Shown: piece by piece, positions 1-9,144 of the stretch | Numbering within the stretch: the first letter of the stretch is position 1 | Layout: each line of letters starts with the position of its first letter | Assembly (NCBI RefSeq): GCF_017355835.1 | Contig: NZ_JAFEWF010000001.1 | Span: 1,240,001 to 1,304,000 of the forward strand | Source of the DNA: Desertivirga brevis | GTDB lineage: Bacteria > Bacteroidota > Bacteroidia > Sphingobacteriales > Sphingobacteriaceae | DNA length: 64,000 nt | Direction: 5' to 3' | Translations under genes and position numbers: made by a program | The notes under the pieces: generated by a model | The model's database searches: none | Told to the model about the DNA's origin: nothing | What the model saw: the letters and a program-made list of their open reading frames with translations, nothing else

Positions 1-1914
1 TTCAGAAGCTTCACGACACTTCTTCTCGGTCTCCTCCAGATCCTTTTCCAATGAGTCTAATTTCTGCTTCTCCTGGTCATATAGACCAAAAGCTTGTTCT
101 ACCTGAGACTCATCCGATCTATCGAATTCAGTCCATGTAAAGTTCTCTAAATGGGCAATCAGGAGCTGCTCCTGCGCTGCTAAGCGCTGTTTAGCCGATT
201 CAAGCTGTTGCAATAATCCAAGCTCGTTCTGCTGCAGACCATGCAAGACTTGCAGGGTATCTTCGCATGACTTGTCATACTTACGGATCTCCTCCTCTTC
301 ATTCTTTGCCTTCAACAAATGGTCATTCACATTGTCGACGGCCAGAAGGTTGGGATGATGTTCAGAACCACAAAGCAGGCAAGGACCGCCATTGCTTAGC
401 TGCTCCACAAACTCTCCCAGTTTCAGCTGAAGATTATAATGTGCAATTTGTGAAAGTAAGGCCTCCTTTTTAAGGCTGTTCTCCTGGCGGAACTGCAGAA
501 CCTGTTCCTGATAAAACGTAAAAGGCTGCCCGTCTACGACTGCAGGAAACACTGGCGGAACCAAATGGGACTTAAGGCTTTCTGCAAGAGCCTTTAGTTG
601 ATGCTCTATCACCTGCAGGTCGCCTTGAAGTTCCTTCATCCTAAGTTCAATGTTCTTCCGGTCTCCATGCCAAGCTCTTACGAGCGAAAGTTTTGCTACG
701 TCGGGCAACGCAGATCTTTGATCCTTTATCAGGATCTTTAGATCGTCTATGCGGTTTTCATTCAGTGTTTTGTTAAAGAGTGCTAGTTCTATATGAGGCT
801 TCCCGTCAATAAGGCGCTGAGCTTGTTTCTCAATCTCAGCACCAAGAGCTTTAATAGATTTTAGGAGACGGTAATCACCAACTAACTGAGTCCTCTCCTC
901 CTGCTTCTGATACTCTAATTTAACGAGATCAAAGCGCTGCTCCAGCGAGGCCAGTTCCTTGCTTGATTTGTCTAATCTTTCCTGGTTCTGCACGATTAAT
1001 GCAGCACGATGAGAAATATCCGCTTGTAACTCTTTCTTTCGCTTTAGACCATCCCTAAAATTGCCCAGGCAGAAGTCGTAATCTTTGATCTTTTTCGCCA
1101 GCCCCCCATAGTATTCTTCGTCCTGTAAAAGCCTCGCCAATTTCAGTTTCTGGTTTTCCAGATCTTCAAAGAGTTTCTTCAATGCTTGTTGGATCTGCAA
1201 CTGCTCTTCGGCTTCAAGCAGCTTAGCTCTCGCCCCTTCCAATTGCAGCAAAAGTTCTGCTACGGCTTTCTCCTGTTGCTCAATTCCATCCTGACTTACC
1301 TGTGCATAATGCGCCAGTCGCCCTTCAAGGTTCTGCAAAGCCTCGTTATTCTTCTTTTCTAAAGCAGTGGTTTGGTAAAAGAACTCATACTTATCCAGCT
1401 GAAATATCTCCTTCAACATGTTTGTACGATCCTTATCTCCCAACTGCAGGAACTCCTGAAATTTTCCTTGCGGGATGATCACTGTCCGGCGGAAGTTGTC
1501 ATAGCCCAATCCAAGGATCGAGTCGGCATTGCTTTGCTCGAGCGGGATCCAATTCCCATCGGTTTTGCGGTAAGCAATCCTTTCGAAGGTGTTCACCTTA
1601 TCAAAATCCTTCCCATTTCGTTTACCGCGTACGGTGAAACGGTATTCCTGCTCGTCAAAATTCCTGAAAACGAAATCGATCAATAGCTCGTCCGACTTCA
1701 AGTTCATCATATTATAGTTCCGGTTATCATTCCTGTCAAGGCGCTCAGACTGCCCATACAGCGCAAAGGTCATTGCCTCCAGAATAGAAGATTTCCCTGA
1801 ACCTACCGACCCGAATATACCGAACAACTGTCCCTCAAGTAAGCGGTCGAACTCTATAGTTTGCTCAGTTTGATAAGAGTAAAGTCCTTTAATCGTTAAT
1901 GAAACAGGTATCAT
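1..1914 (-). CDS. sbcC: SbcC, SMC-like ATPase subunit of the SbcCD nuclease (partial, 3' end outside window)
   Basis: Large subunit of the SbcCD (Rad50/Mre11-type) nuclease, which cleaves hairpins and DNA ends during repair in the cytoplasm. The reading frame stays open for 638 codons to the window edge, so the C-terminal ATPase half is missing. Visible: N-terminal Walker A (GSVGSGKSS, residues 35-43), the Q-loop region IIPQGKFQEFL, a long coiled coil, and the zinc-hook CLLC at residues 512-515, about where the middle of a ~1020-residue SbcC should be. The start ATG (1912-1914) overlaps the stop of sbcD in an ATGA junction, so the two are co-transcribed and probably translationally coupled. 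Identification is firm; only the end is unseen. Confidence 0.95.
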   Translation of the reverse strand, partial: MIPVSLTIKGLYSYQTEQTIEFDRLLEGQLFGIFGSVGSGKSSILEAMTFALYGQSERLDRNDNRNYNMMNLKSDELLIDFVFRNFDEQEYRFTVRGKRNGKDFDKVNTFERIAYRKTDGNWIPLEQSNADSILGLGYDNFRRTVIIPQGKFQEFLQLGDKDRTNMLKEIFQLDKYEFFYQTTALEKKNNEALQNLEGRLAHYAQVSQDGIEQQEKAVAELLLQLEGARAKLLEAEEQLQIQQALKKLFEDLENQKLKLARLLQDEEYYGGLAKKIKDYDFCLGNFRDGLKRKKELQADISHRAALIVQNQERLDKSSKELASLEQRFDLVKLEYQKQEERTQLVGDYRLLKSIKALGAEIEKQAQRLIDGKPHIELALFNKTLNENRIDDLKILIKDQRSALPDVAKLSLVRAWHGDRKNIELRMKELQGDLQVIEHQLKALAESLKSHLVPPVFPAVVDGQPFTFYQEQVLQFRQENSLKKEALLSQIAHYNLQLKLGEFVEQLSNGGPCLLCGSEHHPNLLAVDNVNDHLLKAKNEEEEIRKYDKSCEDTLQVLHGLQQNELGLLQQLESAKQRLAAQEQLLIAHLENFTWTEFDRSDESQVEQAFGLYDQEKQKLDSLEKDLEETEKKCREASE

Positions 1915-3134
1915 TCCTCGTGCTGTTCTGCTCTTATTTCCTTAAATAGATTAATTAGTTCGGTATTGGGTAGCTGACCATGACGATGCTGGAAGAACTG
2001 ACCGAACAGATCTTCAATATCCTGACTCAAATCGATGGAAGTTCCTTTTGAATGGAGCATGTCGGGATTTCTCACCTCAGGTATAATGGTAACAATCCCC
2101 TCATGAGCTTGCGTCAGTCGTTTACGTTCGTCGGCCGTCAAATAGTTATCCGTAACCAAGGTTAGTTCAACTAAAGCTTCCTGATTTTCCGAAAGCCATT
2201 GTAAAGCATCATCCACACCGGTAAACCGTTTACGAGCTAATGGTCGCCCCTTGCTTAACTTTATGCCCTCATACTTAACCTGCTTTCCTGGTTCCGCATC
2301 AATCAGTACCACATATTTTTTATGTCCTGCCTCTCCGAAGCTATAACTTAAAGGACTACTACTGTAAACAACCGGGCATGGGCTATTGTCCATTATACGG
2401 AACCCATGCAAATGCCCCAGAGCAGCGTATTGAATTTGTAAAGGAATATTTTCAGAGTAAACAGCCTGTGCGCCGCCTACATGTAGGATCGGCTTCTCAT
2501 CTTCCGGCTCTTCCGGCGGTTCCTCCCCTTTTTTCATCATAAAGAGATGGGTAACCAGCATATTTACACCCTTATCATCGCAATACTTATCAGCCAGCTC
2601 CTTCCAGCGTCTCTGCAACACTTGCCGCAACTCCTCCTCAGAATTCTCTAGTCCCAGGAAAGTTTTTAAACGATACTCGTTTGCATAGGGTGTTAACAAC
2701 AAACGCAAAGGAGCATCATGGCGGGGAAGTTTTAGTTCTATGAAACCTGGCTCACTTTGAAGAATGCCAACTCCCGATTCCAGTTCACACATAGAAACGT
2801 GCGAATCAGGATACCCAGCGAAAATGATCCCGCATTCGCGGGCCAGAGGATCCGGCGCCTCTATCCTATCCGGAGAATCATGATTTCCCGCAATAGCCAC
2901 CACTGCTCTTCGCCCATTATTTGTTAAGCGCTTTAAGGTTTTATATAGTAGCTCAATCGCCTCTGTAGAAGGGTTAAAACTGTCGAACAGATCACCCGCG
3001 ACCAAAACCGCATCAACGTCATGAGCATCTGCGATATCTATAATCTCGGCTAATACCTCTTTTTGTTCTTCTAAACGGGAGAACTTTTCAAGGCGTTTGC
3101 CAAGGTGCCAGTCGGCTGTATGAAGTATTTTCAT
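1911..3134 (-). CDS. sbcD: SbcD, exonuclease subunit of SbcCD
   Basis: Mre11-type metallophosphoesterase that carries the nuclease activity of SbcCD. Phosphodiesterase motifs are in order: DWH at residues 8-10, GDLFD 47-51, GNHD 83-86, VTH near 195 and GHLHG near 240, all coordinating the dinuclear metal centre. At 407 residues it has the usual length, with the capping domain in the C-terminal third. It lies directly upstream of sbcC with a 4-base overlap, the usual D-C operon order. An acidic stretch around residues 205-215 (EEPPEEPEDE) looks like a lineage-specific loop. Confidence 0.95.
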   Translation of the reverse strand: MKILHTADWHLGKRLEKFSRLEEQKEVLAEIIDIADAHDVDAVLVAGDLFDSFNPSTEAIELLYKTLKRLTNNGRRAVVAIAGNHDSPDRIEAPDPLARECGIIFAGYPDSHVSMCELESGVGILQSEPGFIELKLPRHDAPLRLLLTPYANEYRLKTFLGLENSEEELRQVLQRRWKELADKYCDDKGVNMLVTHLFMMKKGEEPPEEPEDEKPILHVGGAQAVYSENIPLQIQYAALGHLHGFRIMDNSPCPVVYSSSPLSYSFGEAGHKKYVVLIDAEPGKQVKYEGIKLSKGRPLARKRFTGVDDALQWLSENQEALVELTLVTDNYLTADERKRLTQAHEGIVTIIPEVRNPDMLHSKGTSIDLSQDIEDLFGQFFQHRHGQLPNTELINLFKEIRAEQHEE

Positions 3135-3397
3135 GAATGCTGGTGTTTTGATCGATAAAGTTTAATACCACTCTGCCCATCGTTTCCATTTCCGCTGGTT
3201 TCAATTTATTGCGGGTTATCCAAAGGTCGCTCTTTTCTAAAAACCACACAAAAAGTTATGTCGCTATTTGGCTATTTTCGCCAGGAGGACAATGATTTTT
3301 TTGGTCTCCGCAACTTCAAAGAATTTATCTTTTATGAATTTAGTCTTCTTTATTCCAATTATATACATAAGCTTTTACTAACGTCATATCCCCTCTG

Positions 3398-3874
3398 TTA
3401 TAATGATCTTCGGTCTGAATCAATATCCAATTTATCCAATAAGCGCGACGCCTTTTGCCTGCTGCTTATCCACCTATTGTCTTTCTCTAAAAAGTTCAAA
3501 TCCCAGGCACTGTCCGGAATTGCGTCAACTTCCTGTTTGAATAGAAGTAATTCTTGCCTTAAAGAAGGCGAAACAAGCTTGTTTCGAAACAAAGTTTCAA
3601 AGAGTAAGGGAGTAAAGGCGTAATCTAGCTCTGTTTCGAGCTCAAAAATAGGATCAAAAGTAGGTGATGAAAGTTTTTCCAGCTCGCTTCTCGTTAAGGA
3701 AAATAAGATGAGGGTATTGATCAAATTGCTATAATAGAAATCAGCGTTATTGTCATAACCGAAGTCTGCCGTGTCGCTGCCTGAATTCACATCTCCAATT
3801 ACCGAAGCAAAATGAAATGGCAAGCCTGACTTCCCCGCTAAATTTGAAACAATTCTTAGCCAATTCTTGAGCAT
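3398..3874 (-). CDS. Hypothetical protein
   Basis: Product of about 158 residues, not recognised. The ATG at 3874 is preferred; an upstream TTG (3931) would add 19 residues that do not look like protein. The sequence is mostly helical, rich in Leu, Asp and Phe, with no signal peptide, no membrane segment and a charged C-terminus (DKLDIDSDRR). The amphipathic run LRQELLLFKQEVDAIPD is typical of a soluble helical domain. It stands alone, upstream of sbcD in the same direction but 263 bases away, so an operon is uncertain. The opposite-strand frame 3258-3623 overlaps it and is judged a shadow because of its composition. Confidence 0.6.
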   Translation of the reverse strand: MLKNWLRIVSNLAGKSGLPFHFASVIGDVNSGSDTADFGYDNNADFYYSNLINTLILFSLTRSELEKLSSPTFDPIFELETELDYAFTPLLFETLFRNKLVSPSLRQELLLFKQEVDAIPDSAWDLNFLEKDNRWISSRQKASRLLDKLDIDSDRRSL

Positions 3875-3931
3875 TGTGACACCGGAATGAGGAGGAACAA
3901 ATATACTAAAACTGCTGTCACAAACTAACAA

Positions 3932-4217
3932 AAGGAACTGAGTTCACTTACACAAGCTGGGTCTGCTTCGGAACGGCTTCGAGGCAGGTTCGGGAAGGCC
4001 CCCCAAATTTCCGAACAAAGTACCCCCTTCTCCCGAACAATCCCCGAAGAAAGTACAAATCCTTCCGCAATTCTCCGCAAAAGCCCGCAGATATCCGCAA
4101 AACGCCGTGCCCCCCTTTGAAGTGATAGGAACTACCAAAAGTCTCCATACTTTTGTCCCAGCCTCATTTGTGATTGGGGGCAATTAAATAATTGTTTAAC
4201 CTTTAATTTTTAGCATC
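3932..4217. other. Gene-free stretch with C-rich degenerate repeats
   Basis: From about 3965 to 4115 the plus strand is unusually C-rich and built of loosely repeated words: 'CCGAACAA' (4012, 4037), 'GAA-AAAGTAC' (4015, 4049) and 'CCGCAA' (4065, 4075, 4097). A minus-strand open frame here (3944-4183) has low-complexity Gly/Cys/Phe composition and is not accepted as a gene. It may be decayed coding or repeat DNA; no function is visible. Confidence 0.35.
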
Positions 4218-4351
4218 ATGGGAAAGTTCAGCAATGCAATCTTTGAAAACTCGAAGGAAAAATCAGTAAAGTAGTAGGAAGCAGCAAGCACCTCTCCAGA
4301 AATACGCCTTACCGTTTCCTATTTAACATAAAACTTGTACTTCACTTCTAA
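4218..4351 (+). pseudogene. Frameshifted relic of a short DUF6266-like protein
   Basis: An ATG at 4218 opens an 18-codon frame (MGKFSNAIFENSK, then stop at 4272-4274). Shifting frame at about 4256 continues with GKISKVVGSSKHLSRNTPYR and runs to a stop at 4349-4351. The combined pattern MGK-S-x-I, GK(I/V)-x-x-VVGSS and a basic tail resembles the N-terminus of DUF6266 proteins, which are common in Sphingobacteriaceae and are about 200 residues long. Only the first ~40 residues are recognisable, so this looks like a broken and truncated copy. The family match is from memory and therefore tentative. Confidence 0.35.
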
Positions 4352-4527
4352 TTTCTCGCCTTGTTCGTTTTGACTGCCGCTTTAACAACGATGATGTCAG
4401 CCGTATACTATCGGGAATTTTAACAATTTCTGGAAACAACCCTTTTAACGCATAAAAAGAAAAATACAGGGAGCTTCGCGATCACAAGTTGAATAAGTAA
4501 TGGAGGACGACAAACTCGGGTAAAGTA

Positions 4528-5934
4528 TTATTTAAGTTGTACTTCTAATCCGAGTCGGGCTGTGAGTTTTTGTCCAAGGAATTCGTTCCCGGCTACCCAT
4601 CCTGGAGTTTTTGCATCCAACTCAAGGTATGGGCTCCACTTTGTTGAGAGATAGTCGAGTACTGTTCGAAGGCTGGCGAAACCGAGAAAGCTGCTTTTCC
4701 TGGTCATAAAGTCTTGGCCTAAAGGTTGCATTCCTAAAATTACCCGGGGTGTAAATAGCAATTTAGTCCGATTGGTTAAATCAACAGGTTCGTCTTTTAA
4801 CAAGCCTTCAATTGAAGAAAATCCCTTATTGTAGTTTTGGTATCGATGATAGCTAAAGCTTGCCCGGTGCCATTGGTTCATTAAATAAACATTGAGGGAA
4901 ATATCATTTCCAAAGGATGTAAGTAGGTGTCGAACAGCAAAATTACCCTTCAAACCTGTTTTACCAAGGGTTATTGATCTTACACCAAACATCATTGGTG
5001 AGAGGAAGTTAAGAAATTGCAATTTACCCTGCGTTTTGAGATAGTCTAACTGCTGAGGTTCCAAATCATTCGTAGTTCGATATCTATCAATACCCACACC
5101 AGAGGGATGAACTCCTCTTGCTGTATATGGCTCTTCAGGCCGAAATAGGTCGTAAGCCCAACCGTTGAAGTCTAAGCCGGTGAAATCTCTTACCTCTACA
5201 TCTCCTTCCCTCTTATTCATAGCGGCGGTTTCTGCATCGGCTATTTTTGAATTGGAACAGGCAAGTACGTAAAGGGCTGAATTAAGAGTTGTAAGAATAT
5301 ACTGCGCTTCGAAGGGTAGCTTTTGTTGGCTGAAGAAATTGCTCCGTTGTAATCTATCAATCATTAGATATTCACCTTCAATCCCTGCTACTTGCATGCG
5401 AATAAAAGATCTAGGATCGGCTGCTTTAAAGCGGACAAGGTCTCCATCTTCAACATGACTTACCGCTACAGTTGTGGCGCCAATGGGGAACTTGTTCATA
5501 TCGTTAAAGCTATTTACCCGCCCAACCGTCATCACACTTCTGTGAAATTCCTCATGCAGCCATCCACCACCCAAAGGGCTGTACATCAGGATAAAATCTG
5601 CCAGGTAGTGAGCACTCCAGGACAGTCTTTTCTTTAGCCGGGAGGTATTTGGCAATTTATTAAGGCCATTTTTAATTCCATAGTGAACAGCAGTGTACAC
5701 ATCAGTGGTTATGGCAAGGGACTGATGCATAGATGGGTTAGCATAACTTTTAAGAAAAGAACCGGGTTTCCGTTCCCCCCCGTTAACCGTTTGAGATGCA
5801 TAGTTAAGGTAGGGAGCATCAACGATGGGAAAGTCAAGCTTGATTTCTGAACTTATTGAATCCAGATCCTGAGCAATTAAATTGAAGGATAAGGTTATTG
5901 TAAATACAAGGAGTGATAAAGTTTGGCGGAGCAT
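4528..5934 (-). CDS. Secreted or outer-membrane protein of unknown function with an HEEFH motif
   Basis: 468 residues with a clear signal peptide (residues 1-21, ending FNLIAQ). I do not recognise the family. Near residues 125-132 it has GGGWLHEEFHRS, which contains HExxH, the zinc-binding signature of gluzincin/metzincin peptidases. A third metal ligand cannot be assigned by eye. The C-terminal half alternates short hydrophobic and polar stretches (TPRVILGMQPL, ARLGLEVQLK at the end), compatible with an outer-membrane beta structure. It is monocistronic: the next gene (6064-7092) runs the same way but 129 bases separate them. The alternative is that HEEFH is coincidental in a beta-barrel protein. 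Confidence 0.6.
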   Translation of the reverse strand: MLRQTLSLLVFTITLSFNLIAQDLDSISSEIKLDFPIVDAPYLNYASQTVNGGERKPGSFLKSYANPSMHQSLAITTDVYTAVHYGIKNGLNKLPNTSRLKKRLSWSAHYLADFILMYSPLGGGWLHEEFHRSVMTVGRVNSFNDMNKFPIGATTVAVSHVEDGDLVRFKAADPRSFIRMQVAGIEGEYLMIDRLQRSNFFSQQKLPFEAQYILTTLNSALYVLACSNSKIADAETAAMNKREGDVEVRDFTGLDFNGWAYDLFRPEEPYTARGVHPSGVGIDRYRTTNDLEPQQLDYLKTQGKLQFLNFLSPMMFGVRSITLGKTGLKGNFAVRHLLTSFGNDISLNVYLMNQWHRASFSYHRYQNYNKGFSSIEGLLKDEPVDLTNRTKLLFTPRVILGMQPLGQDFMTRKSSFLGFASLRTVLDYLSTKWSPYLELDAKTPGWVAGNEFLGQKLTARLGLEVQLK

Positions 5935-6063
5935 ACAGGTTTAAGAATTAGAACGCCTGAAATTAATAATTTTAATAATTGATCGGATAAATTTTATTAC
6001 TACATGAGACTCTGGTAAAAAAACGATGAGTAAGACTACCTTTTACCCTTAAGTAAACGTTGT

Positions 6064-7092
6064 TTAAAGCCTCTGCCGTGACTTCTTAACCTCATTAACT
6101 TTTTTCTCTATTTCAGGCAATTCCAATTTATACCGTTCTACATCCCACTTCAGGTTAAAATGCTTCAAATACTCAGCCATCGATTGCATACCCATAGCTG
6201 TTCTTCGTTTATCTAAATTATCCGGATCTTCGACTGGTAAAACATAATAAACACCATCCACTAGCCTTAATTGACTACCATATAATTGTCTTTTGCCATT
6301 TCCTATGGCAATTCGATCTTCGAGAAATGCTAGTTGGCTAGCCGCTGCCTTTCCTTCTTTTACCGCTTTTTGTAACATCGGCAGGTACTTGGTTTGAGTT
6401 TTCAAATCTGCATGCTGAATAACCAGAAATAAGGCACGGCTCCCCTCATCCCCAACTTCTTCTTTGCCTGGCCAGCCATAGCGATCCAATATTGAACGGA
6501 CTTTAACTAAATTAACAGAATCGTTTTGCCGTATAGATTCCATAAGACTTGTCACCTCAACAGATCTCTCCCCGTGCTCCTTAATTACCTTATCTAGTTG
6601 TTTCCTTAAGTTCTGGTCATCGAAATACACAGTATCTAATAACCGGACGAGAGGTTTATTTAGTTTTTTGTCGGCTATCTCCCTCCTCTCTTTCTGAGTT
6701 CCGTCCCACTTTTTTTGGTTTAGATATACTTTTTCCAGAAGCGGATCCCATCTTTTATTATTGTGTAGTTGTACAAATACGGTGTCGGTACTTATCTGAG
6801 AGTAATTCCAATAGGAACCACTATTGGCGATACGTTCGAGTTGATACAATGCAGAATCGGGAACTGAGGCCATTGCCCAATAACGTGCAGCCTGATAACG
6901 GTGATCAATGCGGCCTTTGTCATGATTAGAAAGAAAGGCCTTTGTATAACTTTCAGCCGCTTTCACAAACTCTCTATCTTTAGCGTATTGTTCTCCCTGC
7001 TTCAAGTATTTATCGTAGAGATTTTCAGTTTGAGCAAAGGACTGGAAGTTAAAAAGAGTTAGAAAAAAAGTTAAAATATAAATTGCTTTCAT
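6064..7092 (-). CDS. Secreted DUF6624-like protein with TPR-type N-terminus
   Basis: 342 residues with signal peptide MKAIYILTFFLTLFNFQSFAQ. Residues 25-110 form a short TPR-like helical repeat (GEQYAKDREFVKAAESYTKAF). The remainder carries the features I associate with DUF6624: DxxLRKQLD, LDRYGWPG, an FLVIQHAD motif, LPMLQKAVKEGKAAASQLAFLEDRI and a KRQLYGSQ motif. The function of that family is unknown; it occurs mainly in Bacteroidota as exported proteins, often with TPR units. No enzymatic motif is seen. The family assignment is from memory of its pattern. Confidence 0.6.
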   Translation of the reverse strand: MKAIYILTFFLTLFNFQSFAQTENLYDKYLKQGEQYAKDREFVKAAESYTKAFLSNHDKGRIDHRYQAARYWAMASVPDSALYQLERIANSGSYWNYSQISTDTVFVQLHNNKRWDPLLEKVYLNQKKWDGTQKERREIADKKLNKPLVRLLDTVYFDDQNLRKQLDKVIKEHGERSVEVTSLMESIRQNDSVNLVKVRSILDRYGWPGKEEVGDEGSRALFLVIQHADLKTQTKYLPMLQKAVKEGKAAASQLAFLEDRIAIGNGKRQLYGSQLRLVDGVYYVLPVEDPDNLDKRRTAMGMQSMAEYLKHFNLKWDVERYKLELPEIEKKVNEVKKSRQRL

Positions 7093-7259
7093 TAAGACTT
7101 TAGGAATAATAAATCCAAGTTAATATTTTTTACCAATATCTTTATAGCTATAATTGAAGCACAGGTAAGTATACTGAATAGCTTAGGAATAAAGAAAAGA
7201 TAAACGGCGACAGAATTTTAATAACAAAAACCATTTACCCTTGCTAAACAAATTAAATC

Positions 7260-7682
7260 ATGCTAAAACTTGGTGGATACATTAATATCATAATTGCGAT
7301 CGCACATATTGTAGGACTACTTTGGGCAGAGAAAATGTTTGAAGTTACAGGAATTGGAAAGGAAATGGCGGAACTCGCTCAAACACACTCTTCATTGCCC
7401 TATCTGGTTACGATTTTTGTTGCGATCGTATTTCTTATTTTCGGACTGTACGGACTTTCTGCCGACAACCGGTTTAGGCGATTACCATTGGTAAAACCCT
7501 TGATCTTTGTCATTGCGGGCATTTATTTATTAAGAGGAATCGGAGAACTAATGTTCGATCTGGAAAAACAGCAGGCGAATCAATTTCTGGAAATAACGTA
7601 TTCCCTTATAGCTGTCTTCATAGGAATGACATTCCTGATAGGAGGATTAAGAAAATGGAAACTTAAGCCGGCTAATGGGTAG
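7260..7682 (+). CDS. Small integral membrane protein, four predicted helices
   Basis: 140 residues, about half hydrophobic, with membrane segments near residues 6-24, 47-66, 78-95 and 110-130. The C-terminus is basic (RKWKLKP), suggesting a cytoplasmic tail. No catalytic motif or named family is recognised. The ATG at 7260 is preceded by TACCCTTG (7236-7243), a partial match to the Bacteroidota -7 element, giving a short leader. It stands alone between the divergent gene at 7092 and the pair at 7788. Confidence 0.6.
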   Translation: MLKLGGYINIIIAIAHIVGLLWAEKMFEVTGIGKEMAELAQTHSSLPYLVTIFVAIVFLIFGLYGLSADNRFRRLPLVKPLIFVIAGIYLLRGIGELMFDLEKQQANQFLEITYSLIAVFIGMTFLIGGLRKWKLKPANG

Positions 7683-7775
7683 ATCTGCAAGGTCAGACTA
7701 CGCAGCCATACCCTTCTATCGGCCTTAAAATCTATCAGTACTCAGAAACATATAGGGAAATCGGTAAAAGAGAGT

Positions 7776-7783
7776 TAACTTTG
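7776..7783 (+). promoter_or_regulatory. Bacteroidota -7 box (TAACTTTG) almost touching the start codon
   Basis: TAACTTTG matches the TAnnTTTG consensus of the Bacteroidota housekeeping sigma factor. Transcription would start about 5-7 bases further on, at the GTG (7788-7790), implying a leaderless or near-leaderless mRNA for the downstream gene. No experimental support. Confidence 0.4.
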
Positions 7784-7787
7784 CACT

Positions 7788-8177
7788 GTGATCAGTCAAA
7801 TAAGAAATAGTGTATTCATTACAATCCTTTGGGGTTTAATGGGGTTCTATTTACTTAATATTAGCGTAGACCCCGCCGACTCTACTCCTAATCATGTTCC
7901 TGAAGATCTTTCCATCAACGACCAGGAAAGTATCGTGGAAATTGTGCTTGAGAAGATTTTTGGCTATGAAAATGCCATCAAAGAATACGACGATCATGAC
8001 ACGGAAGACCACACGACTAAAAAATCAAATATTAAAGTTGATTTAACAGCTCAATACATTATTGAAAGCAACCTAGATCAGCCGTTTACTGAAACCATAA
8101 TACAAAAATTCCCAAATTATACCGCTAACCTAACAACAGGATTTCAAAAGCTCGACATTCCTCCGCCCAAGATTTGA
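7788..8177 (+). CDS. Conserved hypothetical protein, first of a two-gene pair
   Basis: 129 residues starting with GTG. A hydrophobic N-terminus (residues 6-25, ITILWGLMGFYLL) could be a signal peptide or membrane anchor. The rest is polar and acidic, with the run DDHDTEDHTTKK around residues 63-74 that could bind metal, and a Pro-rich end (PPPK). I recall a similar short protein preceding homologues of the next gene in other Bacteroidota, so the pair is probably functionally linked. No domain is recognised. If GTG is not the start, the ATG at about 7839 would remove most of the hydrophobic segment. Confidence 0.5.
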   Translation: MISQIRNSVFITILWGLMGFYLLNISVDPADSTPNHVPEDLSINDQESIVEIVLEKIFGYENAIKEYDDHDTEDHTTKKSNIKVDLTAQYIIESNLDQPFTETIIQKFPNYTANLTTGFQKLDIPPPKI

Positions 8178-8258
8178 TTTGATTTACCACTAGACAAACT
8201 ACTACCATTGAAATAATGGTGGAAAATTTTACTATGCTCAAAAATACATATCAATCAA

Positions 8259-9119
8259 ATGAACATCAGAACAATCATGATGCTAATAGCAATACTAGCA
8301 TCTACTACATACAGCTTTGCACAAAAAACCAATCCTGAAAAAGACAGCCTTTACATTCAACAAGTGGAAGAACATAAGGAACCACACAAGGTTTTACATG
8401 CGGAGCCGCTCTATATTGACTTAATCCGCGACTTGGGTGCAAGAAAAGGTGAAAGGGAATGGAATGTTGGTTTAGGATTAACAGATAAGCTGAGTTTCGA
8501 TACATACGAAGCCCTGGTAGAATATGAATGGGCTCCTATAAACCGCCTGGGACTTGAAGTGGAATTACCTTTTACCTTTCATTCCGGCATGAAGGGGACG
8601 CCAAAAGACTCTATCCCCTCAAATAAACTGAATAGCCTGAAGCTGGCCGCTCAGTGGTCGTTTTTTGTGAATGAAAAATCAGCCACGTCTATGGCATTGG
8701 GGTATATCAACGAGTTTGAACTTTCGGACTTCAGAGGATTTGGCAACCCCTTAATCAAGGGAAATGTTTATAATCCGTTCTTTGTTGTTGCAAAACGCTG
8801 GGGAAACAATTTTCATTCACTGATCTATACCGGCCCGATGATTGAACAGAATTTTAACACAAAGAAATTCCACACCACTTTTGACATTAATACAAGTTTC
8901 CATTATATGATCTCAGGCACAAGAAACTTTATTGGAACTGAATTTAATAAGACCGTGGACGACCGAAGGCTCGACATGACCATCAGACCCCAAATGCGTT
9001 TGGGAATTGCCGATGATCTGATGATTGGAATTGTGGCAGGAATTCCTGTGAGCAGAGAAAATGAAAGACTAAGCTCTTTTATAAGGCTGATCTGGGAACC
9101 CAAACACAAGCATAAATAA
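8259..9119 (+). CDS. Outer-membrane beta-barrel-like protein, second of the pair
   Basis: 286 residues with signal peptide (MNIRTIMMLIAILASTTYSFAQ). The most distinctive segment is HAEPLYIDLIRDLGARKGE (residues 47-65), followed by alternating strands (EWNVGLGLTDKLSFD, YEWAPINRLGLEVELPF, SLKLAAQWSFF) ending in an amphipathic strand (SSFIRLIWEP). This is typical of a small outer-membrane barrel, reminiscent of homologues found near metal-efflux genes; some databases mislabel the family as phosphoribosylformylglycinamidine synthase. No metal transporter lies nearby here. It follows the GTG-started gene at 7788 with an 81-base gap, probably one transcript. A transport or sensing role is inference only. 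Confidence 0.6.
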   Translation: MNIRTIMMLIAILASTTYSFAQKTNPEKDSLYIQQVEEHKEPHKVLHAEPLYIDLIRDLGARKGEREWNVGLGLTDKLSFDTYEALVEYEWAPINRLGLEVELPFTFHSGMKGTPKDSIPSNKLNSLKLAAQWSFFVNEKSATSMALGYINEFELSDFRGFGNPLIKGNVYNPFFVVAKRWGNNFHSLIYTGPMIEQNFNTKKFHTTFDINTSFHYMISGTRNFIGTEFNKTVDDRRLDMTIRPQMRLGIADDLMIGIVAGIPVSRENERLSSFIRLIWEPKHKHK

Positions 9120-9144
9120 ATAATAGTTACGCCCATACATTACA

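Noticed and set aside
1372..1686. Plus-strand frame of 104 codons
   Set aside because: Antisense shadow of the sbcC coding region, whose frame is continuous with Walker A and zinc hook.
3258..3623. Plus-strand open frame of 121 codons
   Set aside because: Overlaps the opposite-strand frame 3398-3874, which has better protein composition; Ser/Leu/Phe-rich shadow.
3944..4183. Open frame of 79 codons on the minus strand
   Set aside because: Low-complexity Gly/Cys/Phe composition, overlaps a second frame in the same place, lies in a C-rich degenerate repeat stretch, and has no family resemblance.
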